DNA of 64,000 bases from Clostridium sp. Marseille-P299 (GCF_900078195.1 NZ_FJVE01000007.1:1860001-1924000), one strand, 5' to 3'. Shown: positions 8,272-16,983, counted from the first letter of the stretch. The notes: a model not told the origin generated them from the letters alone. Made by a program: numbers and translations.

Positions 8272-8309
8272 AAAAAAGACGGATCTAGAATTTTCATCTA
8301 AATCCGTCC
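8272..8309 (-). terminator. Rho-independent terminator of the ion transporter gene
   Basis: On the minus strand a GACGGATTTAG-type stem, a short loop and the matching CTAGATCCGTC are followed by six T residues. It lies 34 bases past the stop of the transporter gene. Confidence 0.85.
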
Positions 8310-8342
8310 TTTCACTATTCTTTCACTATCTATTTTATAAAA

Positions 8343-9611
8343 TTAACGATAAATAACCCAGAGAAGCACATATCCAATCCAAACCGCCATTAATGTAAAT
8401 GGTACACCGATTCGCATAAAGTCCCTGGTCTTAACCTCATATCCATCCTTGCGAAGAATACCAATGGCTGTAATATTGGCAGATGCTCCTATTGGTGTTA
8501 AATTACCGCCTAAGGTTGCACCAATCAATAAACCAAAGTAAAGTAAATAAGGCTCTACATTCATCATCACAGCGATAGAACTTACTACTGGAAGCATTGT
8601 TGCAACATATGGAATATTATCTATAAATGCAGAAAATATAACAGAAGCAAACACCAGTAAGGTATAAACGATAAAAACATTATCTCCAGCAAGGAGAACG
8701 AAATATTCACTGATTTTCTTTATTACACCCGCTTCAGTAATGCCTGCAATTACAACAAATAAACCTGTTAATAATAAAAGTGTCTGGTAATCTACCTCCT
8801 TTATGGCTTTTAATGCCGAGGTAGAATTGTGAGTCTTAATATAAGACCATAAGATACCAACTACAAAGAAACCAACACATATCAAACCATTTGTAATTGC
8901 TGGTTTTTTTGGTATAAAGGAAGCCATAATTAAGGAAACTACAGTGCCACATAGTAAGATAGTTGGAACAAAATCAGTTACTTTTGTCAAAGCTCCCACA
9001 TCAATTGGTTGTTTTTCCTTTCTAAATAAAAGAATTAAAACCAAAAGGGTTGCCAGTGCACCAACTTCTACGACCCAGAAGATACCTATTTTACCATTCA
9101 TAAAAAAGAAATCTAGGAAATCCATATTTGCATAATTACCAAGTAAGATTGAAGTTGTATCTCCTACTAAGGTTGCTGCACCTTGAAGATTAGACGATAC
9201 AGCGATACTAATTAATACTGGAACTGGTGATATTTTTACTTTCTTTGAAATAGCAAGCCCAACAGGGGCAACCATTAATACGGTGGCAACATTATCAACA
9301 AACGCCGAGATAATACCAGCAAAAAAGGATAACACTACGACAGCAAAGCATACGTTTGGAACCTTACGAATAAGTAGGTCCGACAATAACGCGGGCATTT
9401 TCGAATCAATAAATAAGGATACTGTTCCCATAGTACCTGCTATCATTAATATTACATTAAAGTCTATGGATGGTAATATCTTCGTTATAGGAAGTATACC
9501 AATTACTACAAACAAAAATGCTGAAATTAATGCAACAATGTAACGATACTTAGACAAGCTAAGCATTAAAACATATGTAATAATAAATAAAACTAATGCT
9601 GTTATTAACAT
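8343..9611 (-). CDS. SLC13/ArsB-type ion transporter (permease)
   Basis: This 422-residue protein is almost entirely membrane helices (about 11-12). It shows the two-fold inverted-repeat pattern of the ion transporter superfamily: the first half has F-V-D-N-V-A-T-V-L-M near residue 105 and the second half has F-I-D-N-I-P-Y-V-A near 335, each followed by a glycine-rich segment with T-x-x-G-(D/A). Relatives include ArsB arsenite permeases, NhaD-type antiporters and the human P-protein. The substrate cannot be set from sequence; no ars genes are near. The start at 9611 is preceded by GGAGG on the minus strand. It is a single-gene unit with its own terminator. Confidence 0.85.
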   Translation of the reverse strand: MLITALVLFIITYVLMLSLSKYRYIVALISAFLFVVIGILPITKILPSIDFNVILMIAGTMGTVSLFIDSKMPALLSDLLIRKVPNVCFAVVVLSFFAGIISAFVDNVATVLMVAPVGLAISKKVKISPVPVLISIAVSSNLQGAATLVGDTTSILLGNYANMDFLDFFFMNGKIGIFWVVEVGALATLLVLILLFRKEKQPIDVGALTKVTDFVPTILLCGTVVSLIMASFIPKKPAITNGLICVGFFVVGILWSYIKTHNSTSALKAIKEVDYQTLLLLTGLFVVIAGITEAGVIKKISEYFVLLAGDNVFIVYTLLVFASVIFSAFIDNIPYVATMLPVVSSIAVMMNVEPYLLYFGLLIGATLGGNLTPIGASANITAIGILRKDGYEVKTRDFMRIGVPFTLMAVWIGYVLLWVIYR

Positions 9612-10047
9612 TTTACCTCCATAATCATTCGTGTCTTATTGCATCTAAATATTTTTTATTGATGGATAAATATAAACTATTAATTCCTATTAAATTATAA
9701 CTATGTATTGTACACCATCTGCTCTACCATTTTTTCTTTAAACTTATAAGATTTCACTTATCTACTTTAAGGTTCTTAAACAACTTTTCATAGATAGATC
9801 TATGATACCTATAAGATCTTTTGGTACGAGCTTTCTTGACACAAAAATTAAATCACCTCCCGTATTCCTGATATTTTTGATACGTTCCTGCAATTATCAA
9901 GATATTTTATTAAAAACTTATATTTACTCTTAGAAAATACCTTTACATAATTATCTATTTTACTATATATACCAAATCACTTCAACATAATTCAACGTTT
10001 TCTACCATAAATAAACAATATATGTCACTTATATTTTATTAAACGCA
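9612..10047. other. Intergenic region upstream of the transporter, downstream of intron 1
   Basis: AT-rich. Apart from the possible small reading frame at 9762-9842 and the transporter's ribosome site, I see no clear gene, repeat or terminator. It is the 3' exon side of the intron insertion. Confidence 0.4.
9762..9842 (-). CDS. Possible 26-residue peptide
   Basis: On the minus strand GGGAGGTGA lies about 9-10 bases before a GTG, followed by 26 sense codons (S-R-K-L-V-P-K-D-L-I-G-I-I-D-L-S and so on) and TAG. The ribosome site is strong, but the peptide matches nothing I know. It could be a small regulator or the front end of a lost gene. Confidence 0.3.
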   Translation of the reverse strand: MSRKLVPKDLIGIIDLSMKSCLRTLK

Positions 10048-11965
10048 ATCGAGTAGGAGGAAATTCATTAATTGAATTTCCGTCCTCTCACACCACCGTA
10101 CGTACCGTTCGGTATACGGCGGTTCAATAAGATTACCTTATTTGCGAATATCTTTCACTAAGTGTTATAAAACCTTGTTCTCTAAGATATTTATTGGTAA
10201 GAGTTGAATTTAAGATTGGGCTATTGGAGATTCTCCAGTAGCCTTTCCTTGTATTCGCATGTTCCCATGCTTTCCAATTCTCTACCCCTAGTTTAACTAA
10301 GTTATCATGTTTCGTTTTAATCTTTTTCCACTGTTTCCAGTAACAAAGACGTAAACGTCTTCTTAGCCACTCATCAAGTTCTCGTAAAGTACCTTTCATA
10401 TCTGCTAGTTTGAAGTAACTTATCCAGCCAACAATTAATTGTTTTAGTTTAATAGCTCTGAGTTCCATACTCATTGCATTACTTCTTCCAGTGATACTCT
10501 TAAGTTTTCCTTTTAACTTCTTAACAGAAACTTGATGTACTCTTATTCCCATTTCACCTTTCTTATTGTAAAAGGTATATCCTAAATATTTTAGTTTCCA
10601 TGGTCGGTCTACCTTACTTTTCTCTTTGTTAACTTTAAGCTTCAAGTCCTTTTCTATAAACTCCGTGATACTTTTCATAACTCGCTCTGCTGATTTCTTT
10701 GATTTCACGTATACATTGCAATCATCTGCATAACGGCAGAACTTAAGTCCTCTTCGTTCTAATTCCATATCTAGTTCATGCAACATGATATTACTTAATA
10801 GTGGAGATAAGTTCCCACCTTGAGGCACTCCTTCTACAGTAGCACTTACTAATCCCTTTTCCATCACTCCTGCATTTAGATACTTCCTTATCAGTCCGAT
10901 TACTCGTATATCCTTGACTTCTTTATAAATCAGCCCAATTAACCTATCGTGGTTGACAGTATCAAAGTACTTTTCTAAATCTATATCTACCGCCCATTTA
11001 TAGCCTTCATCCATGTATTCTTTACATTTTAGAATTGCTTGATGCGCGTTTCGATTTGGTCTAAATCCATAACTATTCTCTGAAAATTTCTTCTCAAAGA
11101 TTGGCGTTAGTACTTGTGATACTGCCTGTTGTATCACTCGGTCTACTACAGTTGGTATCCCTAATGGTCTTGTTTTCCCGTTATCCTTTGGTATCTCTAC
11201 CCTTCTTACGGGATTCGGTTTATAACTTCCATCTGCTATGGATTGCTTAAGCTCTTCGCCATGACTTCTTAGATATGGTAGAAGTTCATCTACTCCCATC
11301 TTGTCGATTCCATGACTTCCTTTATTCTTCTTTACACGTTTAAAGGCTTCATTTAGATTTTCATTACTAATGATTTTCTCTAGCAATCCATAGTGATATT
11401 CTCTTCGGGCGTTCTGTCTGTTATCCGACGTCATAGAAATGCTCGGCGCCTTTGCATAGCTTTCGAGTTCCACTCTATCCTTTTGCAAATGACCTGATTC
11501 TGTATTCAGTTGTCTGCTGTCATCACATTTCTTTGTTTCTTTCAAACTTTCAAAACCTCCTATTGTTCAGTCCTTCCCATAGGTCGTCGACTACCTCCGG
11601 TACTATGACCTCTGCTGACTTCTTAGTGTTCAGCCATACATCACTGCATGGGTTGTCATTTCAGAGTTCACTTCCATGACGTATCACTAAGACCTCCCCA
11701 GGTAAGAACGCAATCTTCCTCTCCATCTATCTGCCACATTTACATTAATTAATTTCGAGTAGTTATTGGACTTCGATTTGTATAGCAATCTTATCCTTAA
11801 TTAATGCCTTGTATGTGATTTCTGTTCGTCAGACCAGAGATTTGCCCACGGACTTCCTTCAGATTCGCCCTCGCGAACGACACCCTTGTCTTAGGCTATA
11901 CACTTGCCACTACTAGGCTGTGTTAGGGACTTTAACCCATTAGATTGCGCCCATGCTGGGCACAC
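10048..11965 (-). mobile_element. Group II intron, copy 1 (bacterial class C type)
   Basis: The intron is 1,918 bases on the minus strand. Its 5' end is GTGTGCCCAGCATGGGC, matching the GUGYG start of group II introns. Near the 3' end lie a domain V hairpin (ACCGCCGTA ... GTACGGTGGT) and a domain VI hairpin (GGAAATTCA-ATTAA-TGAATTTCC), ending CTCGAT. It encodes its own maturase without an endonuclease domain. The 5' exon is a Rho-independent terminator whose T-tract touches the intron, which is the known target choice of class C introns. A second copy of identical length lies at 15006-16923; I noticed only four base differences between them. Confidence 0.9.
10133..11545 (-). CDS. ltrA: Group II intron reverse transcriptase/maturase (copy 1)
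   Basis: This 470-residue protein has the reverse transcriptase core: S-Y-G-F-R-P-N-R at 158-165, P-Q-G-G at 241-244 and the catalytic Y-A-D-D at 272-275. The maturase X domain follows (about 310-430, with L-C-Y-W-K-Q-W-K), ending in a short tail and no HNH endonuclease. It splices the intron RNA and copies it into new sites. The predicted protein is identical to the one at 15091-16503. GGAGG lies about 8 bases before the ATG at 11545. It is located in domain IV of the intron. Confidence 0.95.
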   Translation of the reverse strand: MKETKKCDDSRQLNTESGHLQKDRVELESYAKAPSISMTSDNRQNARREYHYGLLEKIISNENLNEAFKRVKKNKGSHGIDKMGVDELLPYLRSHGEELKQSIADGSYKPNPVRRVEIPKDNGKTRPLGIPTVVDRVIQQAVSQVLTPIFEKKFSENSYGFRPNRNAHQAILKCKEYMDEGYKWAVDIDLEKYFDTVNHDRLIGLIYKEVKDIRVIGLIRKYLNAGVMEKGLVSATVEGVPQGGNLSPLLSNIMLHELDMELERRGLKFCRYADDCNVYVKSKKSAERVMKSITEFIEKDLKLKVNKEKSKVDRPWKLKYLGYTFYNKKGEMGIRVHQVSVKKLKGKLKSITGRSNAMSMELRAIKLKQLIVGWISYFKLADMKGTLRELDEWLRRRLRLCYWKQWKKIKTKHDNLVKLGVENWKAWEHANTRKGYWRISNSPILNSTLTNKYLREQGFITLSERYSQIR

Positions 11966-12005
11966 TATAAAAAAGGCATATTATCTAATACGATAATCTG
12001 CCTTA
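11966..12005 (-). terminator. Rho-independent terminator used as insertion site of intron 1
   Basis: On the minus strand AAGGCAGATTATC, loop GTATTA, then GATAATATGCCTT is followed by a T-run and TATA directly abutting the intron's GTGTG. The gene it served is unclear; the nearest minus-strand gene upstream is the toxin peptide, about 275 bases away. Confidence 0.8.
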
Positions 12006-12164
12006 TTTTCATAGATGGTATATTCCATTTAAAACAACTATTTTCTCCTCAGAAATGATCTCCATTATTATTTGAATCTATTATTAAGATAACTTTATCC
12101 ATGTAATTTTCCATTGCTATATAATATAAATTTTCTATAACAAATAGTAAATTTTTTCTATCTC

Positions 12165-12193
12165 TTGCATATACTGTAAATGTATGGTAGACT
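12165..12193 (+). promoter_or_regulatory. Promoter of the antitoxin RNA
   Basis: TTGCAT (12165-12170) and TAGACT (12188-12193) are separated by 17 bases. Transcription would start near 12200, just before the GTAAGAGGGAGTGGTT block. Confidence 0.55.
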
Positions 12194-12199
12194 AGGAAA

Positions 12200-12297
12200 T
12201 GTCAGGTAAGAGGGAGTGGTTTCACACCCGCCTTACTGAAAGTAAACAGTTAAAATAACCGTAGACCTTAGCGGGGGGCGGTTATTTTTTTTCGTTT
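12200..12297 (+). ncRNA. Putative antisense antitoxin RNA of a type I toxin-antitoxin pair
   Basis: A short plus-strand transcript would run from the promoter at 12165-12193 to a Rho-independent terminator (AATAACCG ... CGGTTATT followed by eight T residues, 12255-12292). Its 3' end overlaps the 3' end of the toxin gene on the other strand, so the two RNAs would pair through the shared terminator region. A 5' hairpin (GTAAG ... CTTAC) is also visible. No open reading frame with a ribosome site is present. The layout matches convergent type I modules such as those of holin-like toxins in Firmicutes. Confidence 0.6.
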
Positions 12298-12380
12298 GTC
12301 CGATCTATGTATCTTAATAGGAATGACGTTACCATACCTAGAATGACAAGAATCAAAGAGATCAACTCATAATCTGACAT
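12282..12380 (-). CDS. Holin-like toxin peptide of a type I toxin-antitoxin module, 32 residues
   Basis: The peptide begins M-S-D-Y-E-L-I-S-L-I-L-V-I-L-G-M, has one membrane helix over residues 6-22 and ends in a charged tail R-Y-I-D-R-T-N-E-K-K. This is the pattern of the small 'putative holin-like toxin' (Hol-Tox) family in Firmicutes. AAGGGGGTG lies 5-6 bases before the ATG and can pair with CCCCC about 10 bases upstream, so the ribosome site may be hidden in the mRNA. An antisense RNA overlaps its 3' end. Overexpressed members of the family damage the membrane. I am fairly sure of the family type; activity here is inferred. Confidence 0.7.
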   Translation of the reverse strand: MSDYELISLILVILGMVTSFLLRYIDRTNEKK

Positions 12381-12409
12381 AAGAACACCCCCTTTCCCTT
12401 GGGGGTATT

Positions 12410-12438
12410 AACCACTCCCTCTTACAAAAGAAATTATA
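12410..12438 (-). promoter_or_regulatory. Toxin promoter (-10) and mirrored 16-base block
   Basis: On the minus strand TATAAT (12433-12438) lies just upstream of GTAAGAGGGAGTGGTT (12410-12425). The same 16 bases occur on the plus strand at 12206-12221 at the start of the antitoxin RNA. So both RNAs would begin with the same sequence. No good -35 box is seen. Confidence 0.5.
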
Positions 12439-12498
12439 CCATATATTTCCATATTAATCGATTACTTTCTATCGCTAAGAAATAGTAAATTATACACA

Positions 12499-12606
12499 AA
12501 AACGAGCTTTTACTTTATAGTATCATTTTTTCATGTAATTCTTCACGCTTGCTTACACAAATCATGAAGTACATTTAAAATATAACTAGATGTAAAAGCT
12601 CGTTTT
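12499..12606. repeat. 15-bp perfect inverted repeat with about 78-base spacer, possible terminator
   Basis: AAAACGAGCTTTTAC (12499-12513) and GTAAAAGCTCGTTTT (12592-12606) are exact complements. Read on the minus strand the right-hand part ends in five T residues, so it may be a terminator with a large loop for the gene ending at 12784. The loop contains TGTACTTCATGA and a partial complement. The rest of 12381-12783 holds only the toxin promoter and AT-rich DNA. Confidence 0.5.
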
Positions 12607-12783
12607 GATTAACTTATAAATGGATTAGTTTAACAGTATTCCTAATTTAATACAGTACAACATTTTTTGCTATTTAATTTTAAAACTATTTAACGTTAAT
12701 TGCTATTTAGCGTAAATATTATAAGATATTTATTACTCTTAGACGTTTATTACCATTTAACGTTTTTTTATCTTTATTACAAC

Positions 12784-13491
12784 TTATTCTCCAGTAAAAC
12801 TATCATAGAAATCTTTTAAATCACTATCTGATTTAACTGCCGCTGTCAATTGATCCGTTACATCTGAAATTAATGTCTTAACTTCATCTGAATTACGAAG
12901 ATCGTCAACGTATTTTTGTGTTTCTTCAGAAAGTTTACCTAAATAAACGAATGGTTTATTATTTTCATCAAGTGAAATATAAACTTCATCAATGGATGGT
13001 GCCATGGTTTTAATAGAAGGTAACTCTAAATCATAGGTCACATAAGCCACATAATCAACTTCATTAATACCTTTTGCTACATAGGTTTTAATATTTTGAT
13101 AACTTACAATATATTCAACTTTTCTATGTAGTCTTTCATAGTCAATTCCAGATGGATCTGTAACTAAACCTTCAAAAGAGTCTTTCGTACTTTCTAACTT
13201 TGCGTTAAAAAATTTAGTAATAAGTGCATTAATCTTTGGAAAACCTTCTTCCATTAGTAATGGTTCTTTCTCAACTTCTTCAGCACCAGCACTGGAAATT
13301 GCCTTTAATTCCTCTTCTACCATATTTGCATCAAAAGATGCCATCTGCGAAGTTTCTGTGCTACTTTTAGCTTTATTTAATGTTTCTTTATCTTTATTTG
13401 ATACATTTATTCCGATCGCTATAGCAACAACGCATACAACACCAATTCCGCCGTAAATAACCTTTTTCCAGTCTTTAAAATCTTTTATCAT
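12784..13491 (-). CDS. Membrane-anchored extracellular protein of unknown function
   Basis: About 235 residues. A single membrane helix (near residues 11-29) follows a short positively charged start and leads to an acidic, serine-rich linker and a mixed alpha/beta domain from about residue 70 with several Y-V-A-Y-V-T-Y and Y-I-S-L strands. It is probably anchored with the bulk outside the cell. The ATG at 13491 is chosen because GGAGG lies about 10 bases upstream; the ATG at 13509 overlaps that ribosome site. Divergent from the SH3-M23 peptidase gene, so a wall-related role is possible but not shown. Confidence 0.75.
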   Translation of the reverse strand: MIKDFKDWKKVIYGGIGVVCVVAIAIGINVSNKDKETLNKAKSSTETSQMASFDANMVEEELKAISSAGAEEVEKEPLLMEEGFPKINALITKFFNAKLESTKDSFEGLVTDPSGIDYERLHRKVEYIVSYQNIKTYVAKGINEVDYVAYVTYDLELPSIKTMAPSIDEVYISLDENNKPFVYLGKLSEETQKYVDDLRNSDEVKTLISDVTDQLTAAVKSDSDLKDFYDSFTGE

Positions 13492-13753
13492 AATATATCT
13501 TTCCTCCATATAAATACCAAACTATAAATCAACTCGGTGTGTGTTATTATATCAGAACTATATTTCAAAATCAATAAAATTACTTAACATTTTTGTAACA
13601 ATTGTATGGCAATATTTTTACTAAATGTTATATATCACCTTAGATGTAAAAAATAGTGCTAAAACTCTTACAAGAACTGGATTTATAAGCAATATATAGT
13701 CATTTCTTAAGAAATTATTAAGACTATAATATGAATATTAATAACTAGGATGA

Positions 13754-13782
13754 TTGACAGAATTCAAATCATTTGATATAAT
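13754..13782 (+). promoter_or_regulatory. Consensus sigma-A promoter of the M23 peptidase gene
   Basis: TTGACA (13754-13759), 17 bases, TATAAT (13777-13782). Both boxes are perfect consensus. The leader to the TTG start at 13840 is about 50 bases. The rest of the 13492-13839 gap shows nothing further. Confidence 0.8.
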
Positions 13783-13839
13783 CCACTGGATGATATGTAA
13801 CAATTTTGTAATATTTCAGCTTTTAAAGGAGGAATATTC

Positions 13840-14979
13840 TTGTATAAAAAGCATTTAATTCGAACTGCTACTATATTGCTTGCAGCTCTTTTATTTAATG
13901 TTGCATCAAAAGATGTAAAAGCAGAAGAAACAAATGTAGAACGATGTCTTACCGATAATAGTCTCGCTGGTATGTCACTAATAATGAATAAATATTATGA
14001 TGAACGTTTATCAGAAACAGGAATCTCTGTAAGCAACGCTACTACTCCTGTATATGTTGACGGTGTCTTAATTGATGCAGTTCATATACCTTTAGAATTT
14101 AGTAATTTAGGAGTCTCAAAAGTATCTGATTATGTTAATATACGAAGTGAAGCATCCACAGACTCTGAAGTTGTTGGTAAATTATATAGCAATGCAGTAG
14201 CCACCATTCTTTCAAATGATGGAGAATGGGCTAAGATTACTTCTGGTACAGTAGATGGATATATCAAATCTGAATATTTAAGTACTGGTGAGGAAGCAGT
14301 TGCCATTGCTAATCAAAACTTTAAAAAATATGCTACTCCTACTACGATGACTCTTAATATTCGAAGTGGCCCAGGAACAGATTATAGTATTATCGCACAA
14401 GTTCCTATGGAAGAAGAATTAGAAATCATATCTGAGGGTGATCAATGGATTAAGGTTGCTTATGGTAATCAATCCGAAGCATATGTATCAAAAGATTATG
14501 TAGATATTAACTATGAGTTTAACTATGCAGTGTCAAAAGAGGAAGAAGAAGAAATTGCTAGAAAGAATTCATATGATATCAATAATATGATTTGGCCTCT
14601 TCCATCCGATCATACAATCTACACTTACTATGGATATCGTACCCCTCCAACCGCTGGTGCTAGTACATTCCATAAAGGCTTAGATATTGGTGGGCCTTAT
14701 GGTGCTAATATTGTTACAGCCTTATCTGGAACGGTAACAAAAACTTCTTATAATAGCACTTCTGGTTATTATGTTGAAGTAAGTCATGGAAATGGTGTTG
14801 TAACAAGATATTTACATTGCTCTAAAATATTAGTATCTGTTGGACAAACTGTTATGCAAGGAGATACCATCGCACTTGTTGGATCTACTGGTGTTTCAAC
14901 TGGCCCACATTTACATTTTAGTGTAGTGATTAACGGTAATAATGTAGACCCATATCCATATTTAAAAGCAGTACATTAA
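13840..14979 (+). CDS. Secreted peptidoglycan peptidase, SH3b-SH3b-M23
   Basis: This 379-residue protein has a signal peptide (residues 1-28, A-A-L-L-F-N-V-A-S core, cleavage near A-E-E). Two bacterial SH3 domains follow (about 95-147 and 165-222, each with V/L-N-I-R-S). A C-terminal M23/LytM domain has the zinc and catalytic residues His278, Asp282, His326 and the H-L-H pair 357/359. It should cut peptide crosslinks in the cell wall, with SH3 domains binding the wall. A short acidic linker (E-E-E-E-E) precedes the catalytic domain. The start is TTG with AAAGGAGG upstream. All motif residues are present, so it is likely active. Confidence 0.9.
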   Translation: MYKKHLIRTATILLAALLFNVASKDVKAEETNVERCLTDNSLAGMSLIMNKYYDERLSETGISVSNATTPVYVDGVLIDAVHIPLEFSNLGVSKVSDYVNIRSEASTDSEVVGKLYSNAVATILSNDGEWAKITSGTVDGYIKSEYLSTGEEAVAIANQNFKKYATPTTMTLNIRSGPGTDYSIIAQVPMEEELEIISEGDQWIKVAYGNQSEAYVSKDYVDINYEFNYAVSKEEEEEIARKNSYDINNMIWPLPSDHTIYTYYGYRTPPTAGASTFHKGLDIGGPYGANIVTALSGTVTKTSYNSTSGYYVEVSHGNGVVTRYLHCSKILVSVGQTVMQGDTIALVGSTGVSTGPHLHFSVVINGNNVDPYPYLKAVH

Positions 14980-15005
14980 CATAAAATAGTTTAAAGTACT
15001 TAAAA

Positions 15006-16923
15006 ATCGAGTAGGAGGAAATTCATTAATTGAATTTCCGTCCTCTCACACCACCGTACGTACCGTTCGGTATACGGCGGTTCAATAAGATTACCTTATT
15101 TGCGAATATCTTTCACTAAGTGTTATAAAACCTTGTTCTCTAAGATATTTATTGGTAAGAGTTGAATTTAAGATTGGGCTATTGGAGATTCTCCAGTAGC
15201 CTTTCCTTGTATTCGCATGTTCCCATGCTTTCCAATTCTCTACCCCTAGTTTAACTAAGTTATCATGTTTCGTTTTAATCTTTTTCCACTGTTTCCAGTA
15301 ACAAAGACGTAAACGTCTTCTTAGCCACTCATCAAGTTCTCGTAAAGTACCTTTCATATCTGCTAGTTTGAAGTAACTTATCCAGCCAACAATTAATTGT
15401 TTTAGTTTAATAGCTCTGAGTTCCATACTCATTGCATTACTTCTTCCAGTGATACTCTTAAGTTTTCCTTTTAACTTCTTAACAGAAACTTGATGTACTC
15501 TTATTCCCATTTCACCTTTCTTATTGTAAAAGGTATATCCTAGATATTTTAGTTTCCATGGTCGGTCTACCTTACTTTTCTCTTTGTTAACTTTAAGCTT
15601 CAAGTCCTTTTCTATAAACTCCGTGATACTTTTCATAACTCGCTCTGCTGATTTCTTTGATTTCACGTATACATTGCAATCATCTGCATAACGGCAGAAC
15701 TTAAGTCCTCTTCGTTCTAATTCCATATCTAGTTCATGCAACATGATATTACTTAATAGTGGAGATAAGTTCCCACCTTGAGGCACTCCTTCTACAGTAG
15801 CACTTACTAATCCCTTTTCCATCACTCCTGCATTTAGATACTTCCTTATCAGTCCGATTACTCGTATATCCTTGACTTCTTTATAAATCAGCCCAATTAA
15901 CCTATCGTGGTTGACAGTATCAAAGTACTTTTCTAAATCTATATCTACCGCCCATTTATAGCCTTCATCCATGTATTCTTTACATTTTAGAATTGCTTGA
16001 TGCGCGTTTCGATTTGGTCTAAATCCATAACTATTCTCTGAAAATTTCTTCTCAAAGATTGGCGTTAGTACTTGTGATACTGCCTGTTGTATCACTCGGT
16101 CTACTACAGTTGGTATCCCTAATGGTCTTGTTTTCCCGTTATCCTTTGGTATCTCTACCCTTCTTACGGGATTCGGTTTATAACTTCCATCTGCTATGGA
16201 TTGCTTAAGCTCTTCGCCATGACTTCTTAGATATGGTAGAAGTTCATCTACTCCCATCTTGTCGATTCCATGACTTCCTTTATTCTTCTTTACACGTTTA
16301 AAGGCTTCATTTAGATTTTCATTACTAATGATTTTCTCTAGCAATCCATAGTGATATTCTCTTCGGGCGTTCTGTCTGTTATCCGACGTCATAGAAATGC
16401 TCGGCGCCTTTGCATAGCTTTCGAGTTCCACTCTATCCTTTTGCAAATGACCTGATTCTGTATTCAGTTGTCTGCTGTCATCACATTTCTTTGTTTCTTT
16501 CAAACTTTCAAAACCTCCTATTGTTCAGTCCTTCCCAAAGGTCGTCGACTACCTCCGGTACTATGACCTCTGCTGACTTCTTAGTGTTCAGCCATACATC
16601 ACTGCATGGGTTGTCATTTCAGAGTTCACTTCCATGACGTATCACTAAGACCTCCCCAGGTAAGAACGCAATCTTCCTCTCCATCTATCTGCCACATTTA
16701 CATTAATTAATTTCGAGTAGTTATTGGACTTCGATTTGTATAGCAATCTTATCCTTAATTAATGCCTTGTATGTGATTTCTGTTCGTCAGACCAGAGATT
16801 TGCCCACGGACTTCCTTCAGATTCGCCCTCACGAACGACACCCTTGTCTTGGGCTATACACTTGCCACTACTAGGCTGTGTTAGGGACTTTAACCCATTA
16901 GATTGCGCCCATGCTGGGCACAC
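15006..16923 (-). mobile_element. Group II intron, copy 2 (bacterial class C type)
   Basis: The same 1,918-base unit as at 10048-11965, in the same orientation, with the same GTGTG start, domain V/VI hairpins and CTCGAT end. Differences noticed against copy 1 lie near 15542 (A to G), 16537 (T to A), 16831 and 16848 (G/A changes). The 5' exon is the terminator of the carbonic anhydrase gene. The near identity implies a recent copying event, and the two direct copies bracket about 3 kb of sequence. Confidence 0.9.
15091..16503 (-). CDS. ltrA: Group II intron reverse transcriptase/maturase (copy 2)
   Basis: The translation is identical, residue for residue, to the maturase of copy 1, with Y-A-D-D at 272-275 and the X domain in place. 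The frame is intact, so this copy is probably also functional. Located in domain IV of intron copy 2 with the same GGAGG ribosome site. Confidence 0.95.
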   Translation of the reverse strand: MKETKKCDDSRQLNTESGHLQKDRVELESYAKAPSISMTSDNRQNARREYHYGLLEKIISNENLNEAFKRVKKNKGSHGIDKMGVDELLPYLRSHGEELKQSIADGSYKPNPVRRVEIPKDNGKTRPLGIPTVVDRVIQQAVSQVLTPIFEKKFSENSYGFRPNRNAHQAILKCKEYMDEGYKWAVDIDLEKYFDTVNHDRLIGLIYKEVKDIRVIGLIRKYLNAGVMEKGLVSATVEGVPQGGNLSPLLSNIMLHELDMELERRGLKFCRYADDCNVYVKSKKSAERVMKSITEFIEKDLKLKVNKEKSKVDRPWKLKYLGYTFYNKKGEMGIRVHQVSVKKLKGKLKSITGRSNAMSMELRAIKLKQLIVGWISYFKLADMKGTLRELDEWLRRRLRLCYWKQWKKIKTKHDNLVKLGVENWKAWEHANTRKGYWRISNSPILNSTLTNKYLREQGFITLSERYSQIR

Positions 16924-16925
16924 TA

Positions 16926-16961
16926 TAAGAAAGCGTTAACGACCTTAATTCGTTAACGCTT
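16926..16961 (-). terminator. Terminator of the carbonic anhydrase gene, insertion site of intron 2
   Basis: AAGCGTTAACG and CGTTAACGCTT form a perfect 11-bp stem with a 9-base loop, 23 bases past the carbonic anhydrase stop on the minus strand. The following TTCTTATA directly abuts the intron 5' end. Confidence 0.85.
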
Positions 16962-16983
16962 ATTTAATATAATGTATTTACTA

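Noticed and set aside
11452..11679. 75-residue frame on the plus strand in the intron, also at 16410-16637
   Set aside because: It lies opposite the maturase start and the structured intron RNA, has no ribosome site and is kept only because the introns are copies.
12017..12135. Short minus-strand frames (about 18 and 21 codons) downstream of the toxin
   Set aside because: No ribosome site before their ATGs and no known similarity; composition is plain AT-rich.
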